From Sabellastarte sp. h YS-2021 (Eukaryota > Annelida > Polychaeta > Sabellida > Sabellidae), in contig OZ024940.1 in assembly GCA_964017235.1 (NCBI GenBank), positions 2,542,001-2,606,000 on the forward strand: 64,000 nucleotides of DNA, read 5' to 3'. The position numbers and the translations under genes were made by a program. Shown here piece by piece: positions 54,991-64,000 of the stretch. Numbering within the stretch: position 1 is the stretch's first letter; every line of letters starts with the position of its first letter. The notes beneath the pieces were generated by a model that searched no databases, was not told the DNA's origin, and was given only the letters and a program-made list of their open reading frames with translations.

Positions 54991-55756
54991 TATCAAAATC
55001 CATTCCCTTCAAGGAGCGACTAAGAGGGCTGTTCCATCACCACGACAATGCCTTACGATAGGTTTACGACCCTGTAAATTGTCCGTTCGGGAGGTGGATC
55101 TTCTCAATGGGAAAGACCTTAAAGCCCATCGTTAACCCCAACAAGTGCAGAAGATACAGAAACTCTCCAAGTGCTTCCCAATTGGATGCGTTTAGGAGTC
55201 CAGTGGGGACAATTTGTGACGATCTCAAACGGTTTGAATTTATTCGTAAACTGCCCGCAATCCATGTTAGATTCTTGTCAGACCCTGCAACTGGGAATCC
55301 ATCTTAAACTCTATCTTAAACCTATCTTACCGTTCATAAAGCTATCTCTTTTATCTTGCAGCGATCTTAAACTTATCTTAACAGTTACAAAGCAATCTTG
55401 CTCATCTGAAGTTGGTCTTTACGGTTTTGTAAACCTAATGTAAACTTTTCGGGAACCTCAAATCGCAGTATTAATCCAAAAGTTATCGGGAATTGATCCT
55501 TACACCTATTTTAAATTACACCTAAGGAGAGTGCATGGTTTTCACGTTTTCCAATCAAAAAATTAGATTTACAATCGGATTGCAAAAGCAGAACAGCCCT
55601 TTTCGAGTATGGGATTTAAATTCTGCTTTCTTGACCTTTCCTTTGACCTTTATAATTCTGCGCACACCCAAAACTGGAACATATGGGAATTTTCTTTTTA
55701 AATGCCCTCGATCTGTAGCCAATGAGAATGACTGAATTAGAGATATAGCGGCTTCT

Positions 55757-55875
55757 GCCTATGTCTGGTGCACTGGTGCAGCCTGACCACAGTTCCTGTC
55801 TGATCACTGTTTAGTTAAGCGGCGCTGGGCTTGGCTAGTACTTGGATAGGTGACCGGTCTGAGTTTTTGTTGGCC
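55757..55875 (+). pseudogene. 5S-rRNA-like pseudogene or 5S-derived SINE remnant
   Basis: CTGTCTGATCACTG, TTAGTTAAGCGGCGCTGGGC and TAGTACTTGGATAGGTGACC follow the order and spacing of box A, intermediate element and box C in 5S rRNA. About 120 bp, as long as 5S rRNA. It lacks the specific 3' half of the 5S-SINE family and is closer to real 5S sequence, but substitutions (GATAGG for GATGGG, poor 3' pairing) argue against a functional gene. Confidence 0.65.
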
Positions 55876-55877
55876 CA

Positions 55878-56080
55878 GGGGCTATATTCTACAACAATAC
55901 TTAGATCATTTCTAACTTAGATTTTAAGTATTTCTCAGATTTCAGGTAAGAAATGATGAAAACTGAACATTCCTAACTTTTGTTTCGCGAATACAAAGTC
56001 TAGGAAAAGCTTAAGGTGAAAAACCTTCTCTCACTTAGATCTAAGGTCACTTTATCTAAGTATTGTTATAGAATACAACT
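55878..56080. mobile_element. MITE, GGGGCTATATTCTACAAC-type ends
   Basis: Left end GGGGCTATATTCTACAACAA and right end TTGTTATAGAATACAACTC are inverted, with inner ATACTTAGAT / ATCTAAGTAT and further mirrored TTAGATTTAAG-like blocks. Directly follows the 5S-like pseudogene. Confidence 0.75.
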
Positions 56081-56089
56081 CATGGTTGT

Positions 56090-56175
56090 ATAGATAGTTA
56101 CAGAGTGACTTGGATGATCACTTAAAATGGCAGCTTTCAATCAATCAGTCAGTCAGTCAGTCAGTCAATCAACCA
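56090..56175. repeat. SINE E fragment and (CAGT)n/(CAAT)n microsatellite
   Basis: GACTTGGATGATCACTTAAA and ATGGCAG match the SINE E body; then ATCAGTCAGTCAGTCAGTCA. Confidence 0.65.
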
Positions 56176-56556
56176 ATCAATCCAATGCAAAGGAAGACTT
56201 GTTATAATGACCACAAAGCCAATTTGGGGCACTCGTTGATCGCAACCGTCCAACCGCAGACTTAACCGGCGATCGAGAGAATGGCTCTAGCAACTTTCTT
56301 CCTTATTAGGAAGGAATGCATATAAACTATGTTTATCTATGACTAACACCCCCCTTTCCCCCCCACTCCCAAACTGTGTCTACATTTATAAGAAAAAAAA
56401 CAGATTTATTTGAAGGAAGTAAGTTGGATTACAAACTAGGCTTAACAATTTTAGCAGGAAACTCGGGGACGGAATTCCTTCATTTGCGCTTCTCATATGC
56501 AAATTAAGTTTTGGACCTTTCTATATCGTATTACAAACAAGGATATACTATTTAAA

Positions 56557-56723
56557 GGTCAAAGTTGGGGAGGTTTTAACATCCCGTTCAACAGCGAGGG
56601 GGGGTCATATATAGGGGACAGGTTCCCTCGGCTTGTGGCGAGTCGAACCTCACACATACACAGAGGTGACAACATGTGATTAGATGCCACAAACTTGCAG
56701 ACCCAACAGGCCTACTGAGGACC
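56557..56723 (-). mobile_element. SINE type C
   Basis: GGTCAAAGTTGGGGAGGTTT, CCCGTTCAACAGCGAGG, head complement with GTCGAACCTCACACATACAC. It carries an extra CACACATA compared with other copies. Confidence 0.8.
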
Positions 56724-56937
56724 TAAGCAGTCTTAAACAGGCAAGTGATTTCTGTTATTTCATGTATACATTTATGTATGTAAAAAATTTTTGCATAAAA
56801 TTACGGGCTAGCTCGTTGAATTCGTCGAATACCAAAGTTGTAACATTTACACGAATACAAAAATGTATTATCTTAGTCGATTGACCATTTTAGCCATTCA
56901 GTTCTGATGGCTTAAGAGAATGTAAACTATACTTTGC

Positions 56938-57106
56938 TCTGTCAAGGTTATGTTATCGTTAGATTCTGACTGTTTGTTTGTCAGCAAGATTATAAAGCCA
57001 AAGGCATGGATTTACACCAATTTGTCACAGTAAGTGGGTCTCGGGATTTCTTTAGAAAAGTATCTTTGGGCCCCTTGGCAGAGGTTTTGCGCTTTCCGAG
57101 TGCTCT
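56938..57106 (-). repeat. Dispersed repeat X, minus orientation
   Basis: CCCCTTGGCAGAGGTTTTGC and GCTTTCCGAGTGCTCTC are the reverse of the repeat X start; TCAAGGTTATGTTATCG is the reverse of its end. Confidence 0.6.
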
Positions 57107-57286
57107 CATTTTGGTTCTGCACTTTTAGCGTTGTAAGCAACAGACCAATTTCAATCAATATTTAACAGTAGCACGTATAAGCAATTTTTAAACTGACAAA
57201 AATGGCATGAAAGAAATTCCAAATGGGTCTAGAAATGAGACGTTTTGCTTATAACTTCCGCCAAGTAGTTTTGTCTGTCTATCCAT

Positions 57287-57438
57287 GTTTGTCGGTCTGT
57301 CAGCCTGTGTGTCTGCCTATGTCTGCGTATGTCTCCCTGTGTATGTCTGTGTATGTCTCCCTGTGTATGTCTGTGTATGTCTCCCTGTGTATGTCTCCCT
57401 GTGTATGTCTGTCTGTGTATGTCTCCCTGTGTTTGTGC
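57287..57438. repeat. Minisatellite of TGTCTCCCTGTGTATG units
   Basis: About eight units built from TGTCTCCCTGTGTATG and TGTCTGTGTATG. Open frames on both strands are artefacts. It fuses directly to a SINE B fragment. Confidence 0.88.
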
Positions 57439-57439
57439 C

Positions 57440-57603
57440 GTATCGAATCTCGGGCCGGGCGCTTCATGTTGGAAAGTTGGTAGTTACTTGCCGATGCCCG
57501 GTAGTTTACAGTGCAGTATGCACTGGTTTCCTCCACCTGTAAAACTACCCGTCCCAATATGACCCTGGCTGTTGAACGCGGCGTAAAACAACAAATAAAT
57601 CTA
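57440..57603 (+). mobile_element. SINE type B, 5'-truncated
   Basis: Starts at TATCGAATCTCGGGCCGGGC (inside box B) and ends GGCGTAAAACAACAAATAAA. About 20 bp is missing between CAGTGCAG and TATGCACTGG. Confidence 0.82.
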
Positions 57604-57690
57604 AACCTTGAGCCTCTGTCTTTCAGTTAGTAGGGAGAAAGTCAGTCACTAGAGAGCTTGGGTGGGGGTGGGGGGGGGGGGGGGGGTCAA
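57604..57690 (+). mobile_element. SINE type E 3' fragment with G-run
   Basis: CCTTGAGCCTCTGTCTTTCA and GTCAGTCACTAGAGAGCTTG followed by a poly-G tract. Directly follows SINE B. Confidence 0.65.
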
Positions 57691-57990
57691 AAAGTACATG
57701 GACATAGTGCACGGAGTTTAAATATACAGCAACAACAATCCACAAAATGGAAATACTCGAGCATATTCCTTTGTCGCTTGTCACCCCAGGACGGATAACT
57801 GTAGCCGAGGTCTTACAACATTCTAAGCTTTTTCCATGTATCCCTTTTTTTCAGAATATCATATTTGGGTGCATACCAATAATAGTCCCCCCCAAGAACG
57901 TTCTTGCCTGCACTCTGCAGGTATAAATATGTCCATATACATTAGCCTTGTTCACACTTGCCCCATAACAACACAACCTCCCCCCCTCTC

Positions 57991-58017
57991 CCCCCCCCCC
58001 CCCCCCCCCCCCCCCCC
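57991..58017. repeat. Poly-C run (27)
   Basis: Preceded by a further C-rich stretch from 57978; another C-run of about 15 lies at 58135-58149. Confidence 0.9.
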
Positions 58018-58179
58018 TATTTCCAAGCAAAGTACCCGAATGTTAAAGTATTTCTTTAATAATGTTCCTATATCTCAACTGTATCGCTAATGTTCTTTTG
58101 CAGACTATCACATACCCTTTCCCCCAAATACTTCCCCCCCCCCCCCCCCAACTCTGGTCCCTCCCGGAGCAACCGCGAC

Positions 58180-58432
58180 ATATAGTGGCAAACGCACTTG
58201 ACTTACGACTCTCGCGTCTTGGGTTCGATGTTCCCATAACGTTCGATCCAAAGTGAGATGGCTGGTATAGTCACTTGCAGGGGACGCCATGGTTTTGTGT
58301 CTACAGTACAGAATATCTTGACATGCAACTGGTATGCACCGGTTTCCTCCACCCGCTTAACTATCTGTCATAATATATAAAACCCCCAGTACACGGTGCG
58401 TTGAAAGCGACATTGAAAACCCAAATCAATCG
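58180..58432 (+). mobile_element. SINE type D, diverged relative of A and B
   Basis: GTGGCAAACGCACTTGACTT and TTGGGTTCGATGTTCCC form a tRNA-like head; AACTGGTATGCACCGGTTTC and GCGTTGAAAGCGACATTGAA match the shared 3' half of A and B. Tail AACCCAAATCAATCGATTGA. Confidence 0.65.
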
Positions 58433-59599
58433 ATTGATCCAATCGATCTGCCCTGCACTATTTAAATGAGGTTGGATATGACTAGTTGGGCAAATGGGAA
58501 CACTGGTTAACTAAAGACAGTCTTAAAACACCCACACAGGCAGCCATACACCCAGCCATTCCATTAAGCCTGTCCCCTCGCAGTTAACCAGCCAATCAGA
58601 GCCTTCCGCTGATTAAGCAGAGAGGAGTGGTTGTTTTTGAAAATTCATTTCCTTATTTCTAAATATAAATAATTATATATTCTCTAAGTGTGTGCTGACA
58701 TACAATGTATAAACTTCCTTGTTTTGTAGAACAGAAATCATGACTATAAAGACTTCTTCAGTTGGTTTCACATATATATTCGTATATTTAATAGAACTAA
58801 ATATATATATATTTGTATATATAAATACATATATAAACAGATTCTACATGTCATTGTAACTTCCTTTTTACAAAGAATTTATAAGATGACCTCACAAGTA
58901 GAAAGTGTATATATAAAAGTGAGGCTGTGCACGTCTGATATGTTCTGTCTTGTTTATATATATTTTTCTTGTAAATTCTTGTATATTTTCATTTGTAAAC
59001 TGTTGTGTGTATATGATAAAGATAGTTAGAAATATGTGCAGAGACATTGGAAATGAAAATATATTTGCATTTTGGAAAGCTTTGATATAGCAGTTCGCTT
59101 GGTGGAGAATTTGTCTGGAAAAATGGGCGACAATAGGAGAATTTTGCTGAGTTCATGCAGTGGATGGTAAAATGGATCATTCTAAATGTCGGAGAAATAT
59201 CTGGATGTTTTCTTGTTTTCTTACAATTAATATAATTATTTACAAAGTGTGTACATAACATGTTTTTTACAAATAAGTTGGATATATATCTGACAAAATA
59301 TATGGATTAATTTAATATTGAATGTTTAAATGTTTAGTAATTTTATTTTTAAATAAATATAGTTGGATTAATAACTTTGGTATAAAACAATTTGCGTCCA
59401 TATGTGTCTGTCGTAAAATATACATGAAAATATTTTTGGATGTCTGTATAAAGTTTCACAGAAAGATTGGCAAGTTATATTTTAACGTAATATATCGTAA
59501 AAGCTTTAAGAAAGTATATTTAGAGTTTTAAGTTCAATTCTTTAATTGCTTTAGGTTTGTCTTTTTGAGCTGAAGATGTTTTAAAAGACTCCTGGATTC
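58433..59599. other. No gene recognised
   Basis: AT-rich, with many TATATA tracts around 58760-58960. Short open frames only. Confidence 0.45.
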
Positions 59600-59881
59600 C
59601 TTAATTTGGCAGCTTCCTCAAATTGGCAGAAATATAGTTATGATAATGAATTTGAACTGTAGCCAATCAGAACGGCTGTTACAGAAGCAGTGATTTTGGA
59701 AGTTGTAATTTGATTGGCTATACTTGCCAAATTCAGGCGCTCATAGAAATTAATTTGGCAACCTCCTAAAATTGGCATAAATAAAGCAATAAAAATGGTT
59801 TTAAAACTGTAGCCAATCAGAATGGCTGTTACAAAAGCGGTGACTTGTAAGCTGTAATTTGATTGGCCACTTGCCAAGTTG
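59600..59881. repeat. Two-copy tandem module with CCAAT/ATTGG pairs, about 151-bp period
   Basis: TTAATTTGGCA, CTGTAGCCAATCAGAA, GGCTGTTACA and TTTGATTGGC recur in order at a spacing of about 151 bp. Each unit has a CCAAT in one orientation and an ATTGG in the other. Confidence 0.75.
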
Positions 59882-59934
59882 GGGGGGCACATATTTCAAC
59901 TAGAAAAGCAATGCGCATAATTAGCTTTTTGCTA

Positions 59935-60185
59935 ACGATGTTATGTTGTCGTTGGATTCAGTTCGTTCGTTTGTTGACAAGAATATAAGAAAGCTACTGC
60001 ATGGATTGACATCAAATTTTAACAAGAAGTGGGTCTTGAGCTGCCCTAGAACTGATTTACTTTTGTAAATGAGCTGCAACTACTTCTTGGGGGTAGCAGT
60101 TTTTTGGAAGGATTTTTTCTAGCATTGAACCACCGCACCGTGTTGGACCACGGCGGAGATTAGTACTCCCCAAGTGCTCTCGAGT
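59935..60185 (-). repeat. Dispersed repeat X-like, minus orientation, diverged
   Basis: GCTAACGATGTTATGTTGTC, GTTCGTTCGTTTGTTGACAA and, at the right end, CTCCCCAAGTGCTCTCGAG resemble the reverse of repeat X. Confidence 0.4.
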
Positions 60186-60912
60186 ACAATTTGTTTCTGG
60201 AGTTAATATATTGTCCAAAAAAAAATATTAAAAAGATAAATACAACAGTTATTGTTAACTTTCTATCAAAAAAGTATCAAATTGTCTTCTATAGAAAAAA
60301 TATCCATTTGCCCGATAATAATAATATTATATACAGGCAGTTTTTGAAGGCTTACAATAGGCAATTTAAAACCGGAGCAGAAATGAAGAGGAACTACGGT
60401 ACCCTTCAAGATGAACTGTGCTTAAAATTCTTGTCGTGTTAAGGAAGTACTGTACACTTAGATATATGTATATATATGAATATATATATATATATTCAGC
60501 AAGTATAAGACTCACCCCACAAGATGTCGCCACGCGAAGCCAGGACCGATGGCTCGCCAAAACCTGTTTGGACGCCATACATGGCAAAAATGAAATTCCG
60601 CTGAAACTTTTGTTTAATGTTGTCAGTGTTTCTACAGATAAATGGGATATAATGTCTGGATATGTCAACTATTTTTTTTTTGGGGGGGGGGGAAATTTTA
60701 GCATTTTGTAATTAAATGCGGCATTGGAATGAAGGTAAAGACGATCGCCCTCCCGACTGAATTAAGGTTGCCAAATTATGGAGTAAATTGCGAAATCTAT
60801 TGCGATTTATGTACCATTTAATAATTTTTATTTAATTAAATTTCTTATTTAATTTAATTAATATTTTAAACTGAAAAAAATCACACATATATCATAATTT
60901 CTTATAAAATAA

Positions 60913-60943
<31 letters not shown>

Positions 60944-61104
60944 TCAAAAATAGCCGAGTTTTTTCAAGATGGCTTTCAAACATGGCGGTCTTTACATAAT
61001 GATGTACGAGTAATAATTCTTAACCTTTGGCCTTTATTTCAAGCACATGTTAAAGTTGTTTGTGGCATATTAACAACACCCAAGGACAATCGGATTCAAT
61101 GAGA
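60186..61104. other. No gene recognised; T31-type run at 60908-60938
   Basis: AT-rich with (AT)n at 60465-60494. Open frames of 83-100 codons at 60191-60711 show no domain. Confidence 0.4.
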
Positions 61105-61107
61105 TAA

Positions 61108-61153
<46 letters not shown>

Positions 61154-61222
61154 CGTCCGTCCGTCCGTCCGTCCGTCCGTCCGTCCGTCCGTCCGTCCGT
61201 CCGTCCGTCCGTCTGTCTGTCT
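61105..61222. repeat. Compound (GTCT)n-(GTCC)n-(GTCT)n array
   Basis: About eleven GTCT units, then about sixteen GTCC units, then a few GTCT units: a symmetric three-block tetranucleotide array of nearly 120 bp. The CAGA-type unit and the flanking CCAAAACTAATTTCTTTATG suggest it grew within a repeat-X-like sequence. Confidence 0.92.
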
Positions 61223-61547
61223 GATAACTCCAAAACTAATTTCTTTATGTGGCAAAAGGAAGATGTGATGAAATTTGGGGAAAAGATCCGGATACCTCAT
61301 TTATACAGGCGTTGAAATCTAACTTCAAACTGATAGAAAAAACATTTTGAATTTTGTAGAATTCTTCAAATTTCATCCAATCGGGAGGGTATCACTACAA
61401 TGTAACAATGTAAGACACCGGTCAAAAAAAATCTCAAAATCACTCGCAGTCTCAAACTCAAGCGCGGTCCTATATAAGTATAAACTCAAATGTAACATCC
61501 CCCAGTGAAATCTTACTGTAAGTACTATATCCTCGAACTCAAATTAA

Positions 61548-61793
61548 ACAAGGCCAAAATGGGTTGGCATTCTACTAGTGTCAGCCGCAAAGCCATCAGA
61601 GACACGAGTAGTGCACTGAGGCGGTCACCACATCCCAGTACTAACGTAGTCCATTGCTGCTTAACTTCAGTGAGCAGACAGATACTCATCACGCTACCCC
61701 ACAATTCATGAAAGTCCGGAGACAAAAAAAACAAAACGACCCCAAGAGTGTGATCTCTAGAAATGCGAGCCTCGCTAGGGCTCCTGCTTAAAA
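61548..61793 (-). mobile_element. 5S-rRNA-like SINE
   Basis: Minus strand: CATTGCTGCTTAACTTCAGT, GAGGCGGTCACC, GTGAGCAGACAGATACTCAT, and the outer GCGAGCCTCGCTAGGGCTCC. Near full length. Confidence 0.8.
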
Positions 61794-61827
61794 AGAACTT
61801 TATCCTTAGCTTTAATTAACAAATTGG

Positions 61828-61960
61828 GTTTAGATTTATCTTTTTTGTTTTACGTCACGTTCAACAGCCAGGGTCATATTGCGAGGGGAAGTTTACGGGT
61901 GGAGGAAACCAGTGCATACTAGTTGATGTCAAGATTCTGCACTGTAAACCACCGGGCATC
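61828..61960 (-). mobile_element. SINE type B, 3' half only
   Basis: GGGTTTAGATTTATC tail complement, CGTTCAACAGCCAGGGTCAT and body to GTAAACCACCGGGCATC, then stops. The head is missing. Confidence 0.82.
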
Positions 61961-62115
61961 ACCACCCCCCCACCCCGTCTCCCTGGTGTCTATGGTTAGC
62001 GGACCTGATGTATGTCTCTCCGGATTGTGAGTTCCCTTTTGCCTCCCTGAGTGGGCTCTTGCGCCTTAGAGCTTGTCATTTGATAGAGATTAAGCGCTAT
62101 GAAAGTGGTCATTAC
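61961..62115 (+). mobile_element. LINE 3' end fragment
   Basis: GCGCCTTAGAGCTTGTCATT, GATAGAGATTAAGCGCTATG and an ATTACATTAC tail match the LINE 3' UTR at 50048. 62116-62387 downstream shows nothing recognised. Confidence 0.65.
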
Positions 62116-62387
62116 ATTACATCATATCTGTAAATGTATTGTATCGGTTGAGTGTGGGAGGGCCTTAAATAAGTCATTTTTGGTCGAGACCACCTATAGT
62201 TCGGCAGTGGCTTGCTCGATATAGTTTAATGTTGTTTCTGATACTTATTTCCTGCAATTTTGTCATTAGTCAACGTATTTTGAAATTCTTTATTGATGTC
62301 TTTCCAATAGTTTATTTTTCCCCTTGTGAAATTGTGCAGTACAACAGCAGCATTTTAAGTTATTTAACTACCAAAACAAATGCTTAG

Positions 62388-62624
62388 AGGAGGGGTTATG
62401 ATAGAGCAATGGTAGCACCCTAACCTCCCAACTCTAAGGTTGGTGGTTCAAACCCCGGAACTTATATGGGAAAGTTGGTAGTTGCTTACCGATGGTTGGC
62501 AGTTTACAGTACAGAACCTTCACACCAACTGTATGTACTGGTTTCCTCTGCCCATAAAACTACCCATCGTGATATGACCTGTACAATGTTGAAAGCAAAG
62601 AAAAAGCCCAAATAAATAAATAGA
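62388..62624 (+). mobile_element. SINE type A
   Basis: Diverged head (GGTTATGATAGAGCAATGG), GTTGGTGGTTCAAACCCC, normal body, GCCCAAATAAATAAATAG tail. Confidence 0.85.
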
Positions 62625-62689
62625 TAGAAAATGTTGTACAGAATGACAAGCAACAAATAGAAGCTGAATATATTGGATTGTATAGTTGC

Positions 62690-63010
62690 ATTTAAACTAG
62701 CCAATGAAAATCCTTGTAGCAATGAGGCAGTGAGATGATTGGTTCTTTTAATAGACAAAAGCATCTAAACTAACCAATGAAAAACTGTCTTATACTGAGG
62801 CTGCAATAAAGCAGTGCTGTGATTGGTTATTTGAAAAACCCCCATAGCATTTTAACTGGCCAATGAGAGAGCAGCTGGCGCAGAGGCTTCAATAAAGCAA
62901 TGCCGTGATTGGTCCGTTTCCAATAAGCCAAAGAACTGAAACTTACCAATAATAAACTATTTAAAACAGTAAAACAGTGCTATATGATTGGTTTATTTGA
63001 ATAATAAGCC
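62690..63010. repeat. Four-copy tandem module, 74-85 bp, with CCAAT/ATTGG pairs
   Basis: Each unit starts AACT(A/G)(G/A)CCAATGA and has GTGATTGGTT about 55 bp later. Units begin near 62695, 62769, 62853 and 62938. A further 1.5 copies lie at 63789-63890 (AACTAGCCAATAGAAAACTG, CTGATTGGTC). Confidence 0.8.
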
Positions 63011-63135
63011 CTTGACAAGCTTAAGCTGAACTGAAGTTTATTTCCAGTCAATAAATTGGTTGGCAAGCCATCTGAAAATATCTTGATAAAATTCGCAAAG
63101 GCAGGATTAGATGTTGTGAAATAAACTAATTAAAA

Positions 63136-63418
63136 GCACTCAAAGAGCACAAATCTTCACCGAGTCATGTATATATATATATATTTTTTGAAAATGACTC
63201 AATTATAAGTAAATGGGAAAATTCGGATCTTTGATCTTTTGTGTATCCAGACAGTGATCCGGATCGCCCTCAACATTCGATTTGACCTAAGTTGGACCAA
63301 GACCTATCTTCCAATTATTTTCAGGAAGCTCCAACCATTAATATTACTGTAATCTTGCTAACAAACAAACAGACAACTAAAAGAGGCAGAAATTCAATAC
63401 CTCCCTGGTGAGAATGAA
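63136..63418 (+). repeat. Dispersed repeat X
   Basis: AAGCACTCAAAGAGCACAAA, TCTTCACCGAG start, GTATCCAGACAGTGATCCGG core, ACAAACAAACAGACAACTAA and ATACCTCCCTGGTGAGAAT end. Confidence 0.6.
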
Positions 63419-64000
63419 TAAGTGTTGAGTGGAAAATATGGATGGATGGGTGTCATGAAACCAGTAATTTTCCATAAGCTCTGCAGTCTATGGTTTCCAT
63501 GGCAACATAATATCTTTTGAAGAGGCCTTTTGTCGTCAACTATCAAAAACAAGGAGCCAGGGTTTTGGTTGGCTGAGAGATTATATGGATTCTAAAGATA
63601 TACAAGAGCAATGGAATAATTTCAAATCGTGAGGATATTTGGATAAGCTAACATAAAGCTTGAAATTTAAATATAACAGCTATTAAGACAAGATAAATTG
63701 TTTGTGTTATTTTTATCAACAAGCTGAACTGCTCAACTTGGAAGGAGAGCTTAGTGCCATCTCAATTGGAAAAGACACTTAAATTTAAAACTAGCCAATA
63801 GAAAACTGGCTAACACTGACGGAAATGGAAGGAAACAGAAATCTGATTGGTCTATCCATATATTTAAACTGGCCAATCAGAATGCCGTGAAGGTATTTTA
63901 CAGCTAGACAATGATACATGGTCAATATAACTATAAGAACATATAACTACTCAAATCAGCCAAATGCAATATTTTCTGAAGGTAATTTAAAAATAGTTAA

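Noticed and set aside
61070..61300. TDGRTDGRTDRQTDRQ repeat protein frame.
   Set aside because: Translation of the GTCT/GTCC array.
1..64000. CRISPR arrays, operons, prophage or other bacterial systems.
   Set aside because: The window is eukaryotic: spliced gene, SINEs, MITEs, LINEs. The tandem arrays have no spacer-repeat structure or cas-like genes.

Overview
The window is eukaryotic nuclear DNA: AT-rich, mostly non-coding, packed with SINEs, MITEs, minisatellites and long homopolymer runs (many G or C runs of 15-27). Several SINE families with tRNA-like heads and shared 3' halves, a 5S-rRNA-like SINE, short hAT-like MITEs and CR1/L2-like LINE tails suggest a marine invertebrate. A mollusc is my best guess, but that is inference from repeat style and not proven. 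No bacterial, viral or organellar genes were seen.

One protein-coding gene can be reconstructed completely. On the minus strand, 51277 down to 40395, eight exons with GT-AG introns and matching phases join into a 990-nt reading frame of 329 codons plus stop. The product starts with a signal peptide and carries the triad-bearing motifs of the pancreatic lipase family: GHSLGG (Ser156), GLDPAGP (Asp180) and CDHG (His245). It has no PLAT domain, and its lid loop is cut to four residues between two cysteines, a feature associated with phospholipase A1-like members. Its introns hold three large minisatellites, a head-to-tail SINE trimer, a hAT-like MITE, LINE fragments and a SINE lying exactly between two copies of a 195-bp duplication.

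Layout: 0-11 kb, tandem duplication, SINEs A/B/C/E, a 5S-like SINE and nested MITE insertions. 11-16 kb, mostly unrecognised AT-rich DNA with one striking palindrome at 13.0 kb. 16-30 kb, SINEs, MITEs and dispersed repeats X and R. 30-34 kb, 5S-like SINE, a GTGAAAATATG motif cluster and a ~108-bp tandem array. 34-40 kb, SINEs, a LINE tail, and the end of the intergenic space. 40.4-51.3 kb, the lipase gene. 51-64 kb, its upstream side: SINEs, a 5S-like pseudogene, MITEs, CCAAT-containing tandem modules and a GTCT/GTCC array.

Repeat names used here (A, B, C, D, E, F for tRNA-like SINEs; 5S-SINE; X and R for dispersed repeats of unknown class) are my own labels. Families were defined by comparing copies within this window; no database was consulted. 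Outside the lipase gene I see no reading frame that I can support as a gene; most long open frames lie in repeats.
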